Positions 52,386-62,566 of a DNA stretch of 64,000 nucleotides are shown in pieces. The notes beneath the pieces are model-generated. The model worked only from the letters and a program-made list of their open reading frames with translations. It searched no databases and was not told where the DNA came from. The position numbers and the translations under genes were made by a program. The stretch comes from Symsagittifera roscoffensis (lineage: Eukaryota; Xenacoelomorpha; Acoela; Convolutidae): positions 33,549,436 to 33,613,435 of the forward strand of contig NC_087068.1 of NCBI RefSeq assembly GCF_963678635.1, given 5' to 3'. The number at the start of each line of letters is the position of its first letter. Positions within the stretch are counted from its first letter, which is position 1.

Positions 52386-55300
52386 TCATTTTTCTATTTT
52401 TTTTGGGGATTCTTTATGGTTTTGTGTATTGTTTTTGGTGGCGGTTTTTGTGTTTTGATTTTCGGTGGGGTTATCATTTTGTTCTGTGTTTTTCAGATGT
52501 GGTTCATTCTGAATGATTTTTAATCCTGTGAAAGAATATAATTGAGTTAATTCGCGGAGTGCGTATTCTTTTGGGTAATAAGGTAATAGGTTGTTTCGAT
52601 GTTGAACGATTTCTTTTTTGTTTGAGTCGGTAATTTTATATGTGACATCAGTGGGTTTTGCAATTATTTGGTATGGTCCTTTTCGAAGTGGTTGTAATTT
52701 TTTAGAAATTCCTTTTTGAGTATTAAAATTAGGTATTAAAACAAATGTTCCAATTTTTAAATCGGAGGCTGGTGTAAAACGTGAATTGATTTGTTCATTA
52801 ATGTTTTGTCTTTGTAATAACTTTTTTGTTATTTTTTGATAAATTTCATTGTGTTTTTTATCTCTGTTTAAAATCCATTCGGTGTGTGTACCGGAGGCTA
52901 GTTTAAGAATTTGTGGGTGATGAAAATGATCTTCATCGTGTGTATGTAAAGGTAGGTTATAACAATTTGAGTCTTTATTTGGTTGACAATAACCTTGTGC
53001 GTTTTTATGAGAATTTGCTGTAAACATTATTGGTTTGCGTGGCTTTTGGTTAAAAACCATTTCGTATGGTGACATTCCTAAAGTTGTCGTAATTTGTGAA
53101 TTATATGCTAAGGGAAATAATTTTACATCTGCTGACCATTCGTTATATTTTGTATCATTGCCGTTGATGATACATCTAAGATATTCTTGTAATGAACGGT
53201 TCATACCTTCGACTAAGCCGTTTGTCCAAGGTGCATGAGATGTACGTGGTTTGTGTTTAATGTTATATAAATGACATAGTGTGATTATTTCATTATTTAT
53301 GAATTCTGTACCGTTGTCTGTAACTAAAATTTCTGGTAGTCCGAATTTTGCTATCCAGTGTTCATAGAGTGTTGTGTAAGCGTAATAAGCGTTACAATGT
53401 GGTACTGGGTTAAGTGCTACATAATGTGTAAATGCGTCAACAATTACCATAATGTAGGAGTTTCCTTCGGATGAGGGTGAAATTGGTCCTTTGGTATCAA
53501 ATGAGATACGATGATTAAAGTACAAGCTTTGTCCTTTAAAATCTTGTTTTTGTGCTATTTGTTTTTGATTTGGGTAAGGTTTATTTAGTTGACATACTAT
53601 ACAGTCATTGCATAGTACTTTTATCCAAATTGGTGCATTTGGGAAGTAAAAATTTTGTATAAAATTTGAATATGTTTTTTCTGATCCAGAGTGTCCTTTA
53701 ATATTTTGTGTATGTGAAATATTAAAAGCTATAAGAATCATACTTAAAGGGAGACAGGGAACTGTAGATTCATTTAGGTTATACTCTAAAAGGTCTGTAT
53801 TTTCGTTAATTGTTGTGTTGTTAAATTTGCGAAAGTATCGGAGGAGTGTTTTGTTTCCTAGAATGGTTGAATCTGCCTTGACAGGTTTAGTTTTATATTT
53901 GTGCCATGATTTTAGTTGTCTAATTATCGGGTCAAGATTTTGATATTGTTTCAGTGTTGAAATTGTAATTGTTTCTGTTGGGGGGAGAAAAATGTTTTCA
54001 ATTTCGAACTTAGATAAGGGTATTGTATCAAGTGGGTCGTGAAGGTCAAAAACTTGATTTATTGTGTACTTTGAATCATTTGTTTGTGGTCCTAATAAAT
54101 TTATTTTATCAGTTAAATCTTCTTTTTCAATTAGTGGAAAATGGTCTTTTTTAGGCGGGTGTTGTTTTGTTCTTTTTTGTTGGGTGTTATTTTTTATCCA
54201 TTGAGAATATGGGATTGGTTTGAAAGTTGATGTTCCAAGTAAATCAACTTCATAATGATTATTTTGACAATCTAAATAAAGTGGGAAATGTTGTAAATTA
54301 TTTATTTGTGATTGTTCAATATCAGTTTTTACTGCATATTTGCATTCCAATCGGGGTGATGTTTCGTTTTCTGCAAGGTAGAATTTTATGTTTTTGGGTA
54401 TTTCAACTGTTGTTTTTCGTGTAAGTAATTCAGGTGGTGTATTTCGACTTAAGGTGTCTGGTAATGCAAGATTTTTTCCTGCAGTCCAAACTATATGTAA
54501 GTTTGGAAATTTCATTAGAATTAGTTGAAATCTGTAAACTCGGTGGTTTGGGTTAGATTTTTGTGTAAAAAGAAAGATGATTGGTTTATGGTCTGTGAAT
54601 AAAACTGTGGGATGTTTTGATCCAAGTATCAGAAATTCATATTCTGTCAGTGTATATATTATGGCTGTACATTCTCTCATTAGAGTTGAGAGTCGTAGCT
54701 CTGCTTGAGTGAATAATCGAGAATTTGCTGATATGAGGTTCATTTTATTTGTACCATTATGTGATTGTAATAGTGCTGCACCGATGCCAAAGTTCGAAGC
54801 ATCGCACATTGCATAAAATGGTTGATTTGAATCTGGAATTGTGTTTGAAATTTGTTCAGTTAAAAGTTTCTTTATTTCTTCAAATCGTGTTTGATGTTCT
54901 GTGTTCCATTCAAAATTATTTTGTTGTCTAAGGATGTTATAAAATGGTCGTAGATATAATTGCATTTTATAAACATATTTACTTAAAAAGTTTAACATTC
55001 CAAGAAATTCTTGGATTTTCTTTTTATTTGTTGGTGGTTGAAGTTTTTGAATAGCGTCAATGCGTGATTTCAATGGAGTGATTGTTTTTCTTTCTATATT
55101 ATGTCCTAAGAATTTAACTCTTGTCAAAAAGAAGTGTGATTTATCGGGGGCGGCCTTCAGATTTTCGTTCTGAAGTATTTGGTGATATTTTTCTAAAACA
55201 TTGAACATTTCGTCTTTTGTTTGTGATTGCATAAAAACATCGTCTAAATAAGTGATTGCGTTTTTCTTGAGTATTAGTGGTCTAAAAATTTTGCTCATAA

Positions 55301-58300
55301 AAGCTGAAAATGCTGCTGGTCCTATGGATATTCCATAGAATAAGCGGTTGAATTCATATTGTTGGTTTCCGATAACAAATTGTGTTAAACGTCGTGATTG
55401 TTCATCTAGTGGCATTTGATTGTATGCACTATTCATATCGGCGGTTGTAAAGTATTTGCCGTTTATTTTTGTTAAAATAACTTGTATTGGTTCAATGGGC
55501 CAATTACATTTTGATTCATCTATAAGTGAATTGAGGTATCTAGCATCGAGAACGATTTTTAATGATTCTCCTTTAGCTAGAATGATAACGGGGTTGATAA
55601 ATGTGTTTCCTTTTGGTTGTTCTTCTTTATTAACTGGTGATATAATGTTGTATTGTTCTAAAATATCGAGTAATCTGTTTACTTTATCATGTAAGTGAAT
55701 TGGTACTTTACTTGCTCTCTGTTTTTTGAAAACTGCGTCTGGTTTTAACGGGAGATGTAGTGATGAACTGATTTTTCCAACATCGAATTTTGATGTTGCA
55801 TAGACTGATGAATATTCAATTAGCTGTTTGGCTAACTTTTCGAATTCGTCTTGTGTTATTTGTGAATGTTGGAAATTAAACATTGTTAAAAATTTCTGTT
55901 GGTCCTCTGTGTAGTTACTTATGTTGAATTTAGGTTTGAAATATGGAGTTTTTGTGAAATAATCCGTATTTCTGTTTTCGTTACTTATTATATTATTTAT
56001 AGATAATTCTTCATTAAGAATTGTAGATTGACAAATATCTAATAATTGGAGTATATTATTTACGCGATAGGCTTTTTCGTGTATTGGTGATATTGTAGCG
56101 TTGGTTTCACAATATCCTAAAAGTCCTAAAGGTAATGTTACTTGGTAAGGTGTGTTGTTATAGACATGTAAGGAAATGATATCTGAATTCGAATTTTTCA
56201 AATATTTTATGGATGAGATTGTGATTTTGAAAAATTTGTGAATAGGTTTGAATTCAAATTCTGACATATAAAATCTTTGTTTGTTTTGTTCTTTATCATA
56301 TTGGTGAACTTGTTTGATGGAAAAATTATAGATATTTCCTGATAGTGGTTTCAAGTGTTTTCTTTGTTGGTTAAATATCGGGTAGAATTTTGAAAAGAAT
56401 GGTGGTTGTTTATTTAATCTTTGAAAAAATGTTAGGGATGTTTCTTTTGTTTTTGTATATTTATCTTTGATTAATATTTTACTATTTAGTATGTTAATTG
56501 TTGGTATATATTTCGAAATAAATGGTATTCCAATGATATTATATTTAATATCAGTGATATGGAATATTTGTTTAAATGGCTTATTTAAAATTTTGCTTTG
56601 TTCCATTGTTCTGGTGGGGAGGAGAAATAATTGGATTTTTCCGTAGTTTATCAATGTTGATCCTTGTGCTGTTGCTAACTTACTGGAGGTTTCAAGAGGT
56701 GTTAGCTTTGGGTGTAAAGTTTTTATTTCATTCCATGTGGGGATGTTTATTATGTTTGATTCTGCTCCTGAATCAATTAAAAAATCTATTTCAAGGTCTG
56801 GTGGTTGAAATTCTTTATTTCTTGGGCTTTCTAAGAGAAATGGTATTGTCCAAATTTTTTCTTTGGGTTGTTCTTTTTGTATATTTTGATAAATGTGGTT
56901 TGTATTCAAGCATTTTGTTTTGGTATTTTTATTGGTTTGATTTGTAGTGTTAATCTCATTTGTTTCTTGCGTCGTTGGTGTGGAATTTATGGGTGTAGTG
57001 TAATAATTTTGAAGAAATTCTGATTGATTTTCATATATGTGTGATGAAAAAGGTTCTTCATATATGACAGATTCATAGTCATTTTCGACTTTTATCATAT
57101 TGATAGAAAGAGTGTTTTCTGTATCACTTTCTGAATCTGATGATGTACAGTTTATTTGATTGAGTTGTAACGTATCAGTTACTGTGTCATCAATACCTGG
57201 AGGGTCTGATGTTGTTTCTGGATTAGACTGTACTTGATTGATTTGTCTTTGATGTTTAGGTGTACTACTTCTGTGGCGATTATTAGAATTATTATAGTTA
57301 TTATTATTCCGGTGTGGTGATTGGGAATAATTTCTATAACGATTATTATAACTTGAGTGTCGATTTTGTGAATTATTTCGCGATCTGTTTTGGTAATTAT
57401 TATTTGGTCTGTTATGGTTCGATCTATTATATGAATTATTCCTTGATCGATTGTTCGGGTAATTCTGGTTTCGGTTGTTTGAATAACTTCTATTTCGATT
57501 ATAGGAGTAGTTTCTATTCCTATTGTATGATGAATTTCGTGATTGGTTGTTTGGATAGTAGTTATTTCTTGATTGGGAATTAGATCTAGAAACAAATCGT
57601 TGTGTATTTGAATTTGATCTGGAGTAGTTATTTCGACTATTTGGTCTATTGTAATGATTTTGTGATGAATTATACGTGTTTCTTCGTTCTGGTGATCTTC
57701 CTCTATAACTTGAGTTATATGGTGATTGATTTCTTGTATAATTTGTATTGTTCGGGAGTGGTTTTCCTGAACTGTTGTTGCTGTAGACTGTTTTGTTCGG
57801 TAGATTTTGATCTTTTTTCATGTATTGATAGAATGATTTATTTGGTTCTTTATATTTTTGAGGTTTATTTTGATTGTCTTGCTGTTTTTGTCTACATTCG
57901 GAAATACTATGTCCGTATCGTCGGCAATAATTACACCATTTTTTGAAAGATGGTTTGCCTTTGAAGTTTGGGTTCTTTTCGTAAATATTGAGTATTTCAG
58001 TGATTTTTTCAACGAGGTCTGTTTCTGATTCCTGTATATTATTAATATTAGTGGGAGTCGTTTCAATTCTGTTAACGTATTGTAATTTCAGATTTTCCGT
58101 TTCTTCTAGTTTCATCGTGATTTCTGCTTGTTCTAATTTGTCTACTAGTTTTCGAAAATCTAAATCGGGTTCTCGAATTGAAGAAGGATGGGATGCTCTC
58201 TTTTTTATTGCTATTTTCCTTAATTGTGGTGTTAAGGTCATCATTAAGATTTCTGTCATCTTTGTGTTTTTATAGTCATGTGTGTTTAATGAATATGCTT

Positions 58301-60458
58301 TTCGAACTAGTGTTTCGATTCGTACTGCTATTTGCTTGATGGTTTCGTTTGGTAATCTGCGAATTTCATTACATAAAACTCTTTGTTGTTGTTTGTTTCT
58401 TTCGGAGTCAAACATTTTTGAAAATTCTTGTGTAAACCTTTTCCAGTTTGATTTTATTTCTAGAGGTAGTACTGAAAACCATTTTTGGGCTGCGCCATCT
58501 AAGGTTGTTTGTATTAACGCTGTGCGTCGATGTATCCAATTTTGATGTAGTGGCGTATTAATTGGTTCAGGTCCAATATTTAAAATCAGGTTTGCTGTTA
58601 CTGCATTTAAATAATCTTCTACAGAGTATTCAGGGTCTGTTCCTGTGAAAACCATTAAAGGTTTGTTTGATGTTATTGATGATCCACCCATAAGGTATGG
58701 ATTCATTGTCATTTGTAATGATTCTGCTGCATTTGGCATTTTAGAAAAATTTGAAAGTTGGTTTCTTGTTATTTCATGTTGTTGGAGATAATATGGGAGT
58801 GGTATTTCATTTTGCATTTGTGATGGTTGATACGAGTGTGCAGTCATTGGATTTTGTTGTTGAATTGGTTGAAAAGATTGTGTATTAATTAGATTTTGTT
58901 GTTGAATTGGTTGTTGATGTTGTGCATCTATTGGTTGTGGAGAAAAATTTCTATGATTTGTACGTGTTCTCTGTATTCCTTGTCTACGATATTCTTGAGT
59001 ATTTTGTGCAAATATATCTGGTTGTAAGAAATCATCATCTGAGGATAAATAATCCATTTGATAAGATGTCTGTTTTTTATTTTTATTTTGTTGAAAAAAT
59101 GGGTAATTTTCACTGTGATCCTGTGGAGGATTTGTTTGGAAATTTATTGAATTAGGTTGGGTCATTGGGTTTTCCCAATTTCGAGATCTTGTATATTGGT
59201 TAAAATTTCTTTGTGGTTGATTATATGTTTTTGATGGATGTGTATAATTATAATTATGGTCTGTAAAGTTGTTTCTAGTGAATGTTTTGCGTGTTTTTGA
59301 TGGTATTGTCATAGGTCTGTATGTTTGGTAATCCATATGTGAATATTTAGGGGCAACCGAAGGTTTAACGGTTGATTGTAAGGTTACCTGTGTTTGTGAA
59401 GGATTTGTATTTCTTGGTGTTGTTAAATTTGGGCGTATTGGTGAAATACTTTGTTGTGTAGTTGTTGTGTGTACAATTTCTTCATTTATGAAGTGTGATG
59501 GTGTCTGGATATCTTGTTGAGTAAGATTCCTAGTTCCATTGAGGTTTTCATTGTGTATGACTGTAGAGTTTAAACTATTATTTTGTGTATCGGGCAAAAA
59601 TGTATTATAGTTTAATGGTGTTGCATCAATGGTTAATGGTATTACTTTTACATAATCTCTTATGTAAGATATCGTACTTATTGCTTGACTTGAGATTGAT
59701 TGTGGGAAGCTTATAAATGCGGGATGAGACCATTCGGGGTCCCAAACATAATCTGATTGTTCTGTGATAGCGGTATCATCGTTCGAGTTTTGGGGTCTAA
59801 AATTTTTTCTTGCTTGTGCAATTAAATCAATATTGTGTGTGAAATAATCTATTATGAACCATGCCAAAATTTTTTGTAGATCGTGTTTTGTATGTTGTGA
59901 AACGTCGTCTTTCGTGAAATTTTCTTTAATGATGTTTAAATAACTAGAGAGTAGTGTGATTTCATGTCGTACTTTCAAATGTTTAGATGTTTCTGTCGGT
60001 GAGACATTTGTTATTGGGATTTCGTTTTCTAATATCGAAATATAACTATATATTATTGCGAAAACTTCATTGGTGAATATGGAGTTTGCTCTTTGTGAGT
60101 TATGATATTGGATGCTTTTTATATATTCTGAAAAAACTTTTGAAAATTCTAAATCAAGATCGTCTGTTTGAATTATATATTTTCTATTATTATGGTTTGG
60201 TGAGGTGAATTCTATGGAGTAGATTCCATACTGTTGTGTTATGTTGCATATATCTTTTAAGTAGTGGTCTATGATTTGTCTTTTGATTTTTACATCTGGG
60301 AACTCTGTTTTACATGGACTGATTCCGGGTTCAAATAAATTTAATAGTAAATTTTTGCAAAATATATGCTGTCCTCTATCAGTGGTTGCATCTACTATAA
60401 AAGGAAAGATTTCATCATCATCTGGACTTTCTTCACCTGGGGTGTGCGTTGAGCTCAT
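52386..60458 (-). CDS. gag-pol: Gag-Pol polyprotein, 2690 aa, one uninterrupted frame
   Basis: Domains by approximate residue: extended N-terminal Gag region (1-600; acidic start, Asn/Gln-rich middle), retrotransposon Gag core (640-760, AAQKWFSVLP, LTPQLRKIAIKKRAS), CCHC knuckle CNYCRRYGHSISEC (842-855), Arg/Asn/Ser/Tyr-rich tract (930-1075), protease DSGAE (1228), RT with TADMNSAYNQMPLDEQ and AITYLDDVF (about 1590-1800; YLDD), RNase H CDASNFGIGAALL (1883), integrase HHCC (2245-2290), catalytic FDTKGP, TDNGTEF and NGLVEGMN (D-D35-E, about 2319, 2380, 2416) and GPY/F module RKGPYQII (2593). Ty3/gypsy order (RT-RH-IN). No frameshift or stop separates Gag from Pol, so Gag:Pol ratio must be set otherwise. 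The start overlaps the 155-aa ORF by 26 nt. Confidence 0.95.
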   Translation of the reverse strand: MSSTHTPGEESPDDDEIFPFIVDATTDRGQHIFCKNLLLNLFEPGISPCKTEFPDVKIKRQIIDHYLKDICNITQQYGIYSIEFTSPNHNNRKYIIQTDDLDLEFSKVFSEYIKSIQYHNSQRANSIFTNEVFAIIYSYISILENEIPITNVSPTETSKHLKVRHEITLLSSYLNIIKENFTKDDVSQHTKHDLQKILAWFIIDYFTHNIDLIAQARKNFRPQNSNDDTAITEQSDYVWDPEWSHPAFISFPQSISSQAISTISYIRDYVKVIPLTIDATPLNYNTFLPDTQNNSLNSTVIHNENLNGTRNLTQQDIQTPSHFINEEIVHTTTTQQSISPIRPNLTTPRNTNPSQTQVTLQSTVKPSVAPKYSHMDYQTYRPMTIPSKTRKTFTRNNFTDHNYNYTHPSKTYNQPQRNFNQYTRSRNWENPMTQPNSINFQTNPPQDHSENYPFFQQNKNKKQTSYQMDYLSSDDDFLQPDIFAQNTQEYRRQGIQRTRTNHRNFSPQPIDAQHQQPIQQQNLINTQSFQPIQQQNPMTAHSYQPSQMQNEIPLPYYLQQHEITRNQLSNFSKMPNAAESLQMTMNPYLMGGSSITSNKPLMVFTGTDPEYSVEDYLNAVTANLILNIGPEPINTPLHQNWIHRRTALIQTTLDGAAQKWFSVLPLEIKSNWKRFTQEFSKMFDSERNKQQQRVLCNEIRRLPNETIKQIAVRIETLVRKAYSLNTHDYKNTKMTEILMMTLTPQLRKIAIKKRASHPSSIREPDLDFRKLVDKLEQAEITMKLEETENLKLQYVNRIETTPTNINNIQESETDLVEKITEILNIYEKNPNFKGKPSFKKWCNYCRRYGHSISECRQKQQDNQNKPQKYKEPNKSFYQYMKKDQNLPNKTVYSNNSSGKPLPNNTNYTRNQSPYNSSYRGRSPERRNTYNSSQNHYNRPNSRNNYSRSNSNTQRFVSRSNSQSRNNYYPNNQSRNSSYNRNRNYSYNRNRSYSNNRNQNYPNNRSRNNSYNRSNHNRPNNNYQNRSRNNSQNRHSSYNNRYRNYSQSPHRNNNNYNNSNNRHRSSTPKHQRQINQVQSNPETTSDPPGIDDTVTDTLQLNQINCTSSDSESDTENTLSINMIKVENDYESVIYEEPFSSHIYENQSEFLQNYYTTPINSTPTTQETNEINTTNQTNKNTKTKCLNTNHIYQNIQKEQPKEKIWTIPFLLESPRNKEFQPPDLEIDFLIDSGAESNIINIPTWNEIKTLHPKLTPLETSSKLATAQGSTLINYGKIQLFLLPTRTMEQSKILNKPFKQIFHITDIKYNIIGIPFISKYIPTINILNSKILIKDKYTKTKETSLTFFQRLNKQPPFFSKFYPIFNQQRKHLKPLSGNIYNFSIKQVHQYDKEQNKQRFYMSEFEFKPIHKFFKITISSIKYLKNSNSDIISLHVYNNTPYQVTLPLGLLGYCETNATISPIHEKAYRVNNILQLLDICQSTILNEELSINNIISNENRNTDYFTKTPYFKPKFNISNYTEDQQKFLTMFNFQHSQITQDEFEKLAKQLIEYSSVYATSKFDVGKISSSLHLPLKPDAVFKKQRASKVPIHLHDKVNRLLDILEQYNIISPVNKEEQPKGNTFINPVIILAKGESLKIVLDARYLNSLIDESKCNWPIEPIQVILTKINGKYFTTADMNSAYNQMPLDEQSRRLTQFVIGNQQYEFNRLFYGISIGPAAFSAFMSKIFRPLILKKNAITYLDDVFMQSQTKDEMFNVLEKYHQILQNENLKAAPDKSHFFLTRVKFLGHNIERKTITPLKSRIDAIQKLQPPTNKKKIQEFLGMLNFLSKYVYKMQLYLRPFYNILRQQNNFEWNTEHQTRFEEIKKLLTEQISNTIPDSNQPFYAMCDASNFGIGAALLQSHNGTNKMNLISANSRLFTQAELRLSTLMRECTAIIYTLTEYEFLILGSKHPTVLFTDHKPIIFLFTQKSNPNHRVYRFQLILMKFPNLHIVWTAGKNLALPDTLSRNTPPELLTRKTTVEIPKNIKFYLAENETSPRLECKYAVKTDIEQSQINNLQHFPLYLDCQNNHYEVDLLGTSTFKPIPYSQWIKNNTQQKRTKQHPPKKDHFPLIEKEDLTDKINLLGPQTNDSKYTINQVFDLHDPLDTIPLSKFEIENIFLPPTETITISTLKQYQNLDPIIRQLKSWHKYKTKPVKADSTILGNKTLLRYFRKFNNTTINENTDLLEYNLNESTVPCLPLSMILIAFNISHTQNIKGHSGSEKTYSNFIQNFYFPNAPIWIKVLCNDCIVCQLNKPYPNQKQIAQKQDFKGQSLYFNHRISFDTKGPISPSSEGNSYIMVIVDAFTHYVALNPVPHCNAYYAYTTLYEHWIAKFGLPEILVTDNGTEFINNEIITLCHLYNIKHKPRTSHAPWTNGLVEGMNRSLQEYLRCIINGNDTKYNEWSADVKLFPLAYNSQITTTLGMSPYEMVFNQKPRKPIMFTANSHKNAQGYCQPNKDSNCYNLPLHTHDEDHFHHPQILKLASGTHTEWILNRDKKHNEIYQKITKKLLQRQNINEQINSRFTPASDLKIGTFVLIPNFNTQKGISKKLQPLRKGPYQIIAKPTDVTYKITDSNKKEIVQHRNNLLPYYPKEYALRELTQLYSFTGLKIIQNEPHLKNTEQNDNPTENQNTKTATKNNTQNHKESPKKIEK

Positions 60459-60900
60459 TTTTTCGTTCGATGACTGTTAATATGTAATTATCAATGTGTC
60501 TAATTGGTTGATTCCAATTGTATAAATGTACTGGTTTGTGTTTATACTGCTTTTTTATTCTTCTTTTTCCTCTTTTTGATGAATTTGAAGTTGTTTCTGA
60601 GTCAGAGAAATATAATTGATCGTGAAGTGGGCAATTTTTATCTATTGATTCTTTTAGTTTGTAAAGTTCGTCTAAACTGTTGGTTTCTGATTCTGAAAAT
60701 GCGTTTCGATTTTTTGAAAATCTTTTTCGTGTTATTTGTCTTTGTTTCGTTATGATTTTTCTTTTTAGTGTTTGTCGTTTTGTTCGAATGTATCCAACTG
60801 TTTGTGTATGAGGTGTGATTACAAGGTCGTATTTTTTGTTATCTATTTCACAATTGTGTAAAACGATTGTTTGTTTATTTCCTAGGTTTTTAAATGACAT
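60433..60900 (-). CDS. 155-aa basic ORF upstream of Gag-Pol
   Basis: ATG at 60900, ending 26 nt inside Gag-Pol in another frame. Strongly basic middle (RTKRQTLKRKIITKQRQITR) and KRGKRRIKKQYKHK resemble nuclear-localisation or RNA-binding signals, with an acidic SESETNSLDEL and SDSETTS between. No known family. Being first in the RNA it would be made from the genomic transcript; Gag-Pol would then need leaky scanning or reinitiation. Could be a regulatory or nuclear-entry protein. Confidence 0.65.
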   Translation of the reverse strand: MSFKNLGNKQTIVLHNCEIDNKKYDLVITPHTQTVGYIRTKRQTLKRKIITKQRQITRKRFSKNRNAFSESETNSLDELYKLKESIDKNCPLHDQLYFSDSETTSNSSKRGKRRIKKQYKHKPVHLYNWNQPIRHIDNYILTVIERKNELNAHPR

Positions 60901-62132
60901 AAGGTTTAGGATGACGGATGCAAAAGGTTGTTAAATGGTTTCTATTTTCTTAAACTGTTAGTTCTTACGATTTTTTGGTTAGCTTAACCTGGGTCTATTT
61001 GTTCAGGGTTGGAGAGAAAAGTATATCGATTCCGAAGAATGATTTTTTACTTTCTCGTGGCTAGTATAAGTTAAGGTGTTAACTTACTTAATCTTACTTA
61101 GGGGTAGTGATTGTGTTCAAGGGTTGGAGAATAGTAAATCGATCCACAAGGTTCAGGTATAATTAGAACGCGAGTAGTTCGTTAGGTACTATTTTAAACT
61201 TACTAAGTCTAAGATTTATCCTGGGTCTGTTAAGAGGGGGGGTCAAGTGAAGGATGAATAACCGAAGTTCTTCACTGTTTATCCTAATTTGAATGATTAG
61301 TTTTGTTTAAAAATTTCTATTAGTCTTAGGTCTTTAGAAAGGGTTGGGTAGTGAATCGACGTTTGAGGTCGTTAGACACTAATTAAGTGGGTGGGGGAGA
61401 ACAAAGTTGTTCTGTGTGATCCAAGGATAAGCCTTGATGATCAAATTTGAAATTTAATTAAGTAGAAAATGATTTAAGATCCAAGGATAAGCCTTGATGA
61501 TCTGGTTTTAAAATTAAGTGAATTTAAGTTTTAATAAAATTTTTAATGTGTGTAAAGGAAAGATTTAGTGTTTTGATGATATTAGTGGGTTTATGATTGC
61601 TGTTATGTTTTAGATGATGAAGCTGGAACAACAGGATGATTTATAATTACTAACCATTTATTGTCATGCTACTAATTTTTATTTTTATTTTTCAATAAAT
61701 ATTTTTCAAACATGTTTTGTATATTACTGCAGAATTTAGGAAAACGATCTGAGATCTTTTTATCAATCGTTATTGTATATTAATAATTTTGTTTAGCGCC
61801 TGTAATGATTTTGAAGTTTAACTTCAAGGTTTTATGTTTGTAAATGAAAATCTAAATTCATTGCTAGTAGTATTCTAAATATAAAAGTTTGTTCTGGCTT
61901 TTGCCGAACTATCATATAGCTATATGGCAAGTTTCTACTTTGTCGTATGTCGTCTCTGGTTCGAGGTCTTCTTCCAATTCCGGGTAGTTCTGTTATGGTT
62001 CGGAATATTGGCTCTGATCTATTGAGTCGTAGAGACATTTCGATTAAATTATTGTCGTATAACATTTTGTAAATGTTTTTGTCTAATTTCTAATCTATTT
62101 TGGTTAATTCTAAGCTATTAAGGTCTTGTTCG
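60901..62132 (-). other. Provirus leader with repeated motifs
   Basis: 1.2 kb from the primer-binding site to the first ORF. GATCCAAGGATAAGCCTTGA followed by TGATC occurs twice (61421 and 61480, 59 bp apart), and GGGTTGGAGA-type words followed by TCGA occur near 61009, 61126 and, diverged, 61339. Both sets recur in the decayed relative at 18.5-18.95 kb, so they are old and kept, as packaging or RNA-structure signals would be. A donor-like ATC|GTAAGA near 60968 (minus) could serve env splicing. A 77-codon frame at 61832-62065 is not recognisable. Confidence 0.55.
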
Positions 62133-62150
62133 AGACTTATGGTCGCACCA
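62133..62150 (-). other. Primer-binding site
   Basis: On the minus strand, two bases after the LTR's CA, TGGTGCGACCATAAGTCT starts with the TGG complementary to a tRNA CCA end. It pairs with a tRNA whose 3' end is ...TGGTCGCACCA. I cannot name the tRNA safely. Confidence 0.7.
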
Positions 62151-62152
62151 GA

Positions 62153-62562
62153 TGAGTTAGAACCGATGTGGTTAACTCATAGAGTAATTTCGGATAGGGT
62201 ACACCGTCTGCTCGTCACGCTATCTTATTTTCGGCCGGATAGATTCGTGCAACTTCTTAGTCTAATACCGATCCTAATCTTACTCTTATACTATCTAGTC
62301 TCAGGTTGTTTAACTAGTCTCTGCTAGGCTCAATAGATCTAGGGTATACTGGTTTATTGCGGCTGCTGAAGTGCTCGGGAGAGTCCAACTAATTTCTAAG
62401 TTAAATTCAAATCTCTCTGGTGCTGAAATTACAAGTAACTTCAGCACTTACAAATAAGTGGGTTGTTAGTTAGATGGATCATGATTGGTTAATACTAAAT
62501 ACTTTACATTGGTAAAATATCTAAATTATCCAATCATAAAATGTAGTTTAGATCAGGTTCCA
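62153..62562 (-). repeat. 5' LTR (410 bp)
   Basis: Same sequence as the 3' LTR without any difference that I could find over 410 bp, with TG...CA ends and followed by the ACAC duplication (62563-62566). Contains the AATAAA at 62353-62358 (as TTTATT on the plus strand) and the promoter for the minus-strand transcript. Confidence 0.95.
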
Positions 62563-62566
62563 ACAC

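Larger units (their letters stand above)
43662..62562 (-). mobile_element. Complete 18.9-kb Ty3/gypsy-type provirus with envelope and extra ORFs
   Basis: Bounded by identical 410-bp LTRs and a 4-bp duplication, with a primer-binding site, polypurine-like tract and seven ORFs on one strand. At 18.9 kb it is two to three times the usual length of gypsy or errantivirus elements (roughly 5-11 kb). The extra length comes from a long Gag N-terminus, several added ORFs between pol and env, a 601-aa ORF after env, and long non-coding leader and tail. It sits antisense in the zinc-finger gene. Confidence 0.95.

Noticed and set aside
56576-57946. Plus-strand frames of 89-123 codons inside gag-pol
   Set aside because: Opposite strand of an intact conserved polyprotein; Phe/Leu/Tyr-rich composition is what the complement of Asn/Arg/Ser-rich coding gives.
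61832-62065. 77-codon minus-strand frame in the provirus leader
   Set aside because: No counterpart could be seen in the leader of the related old copy and no motif is present; left as possible but unsupported.
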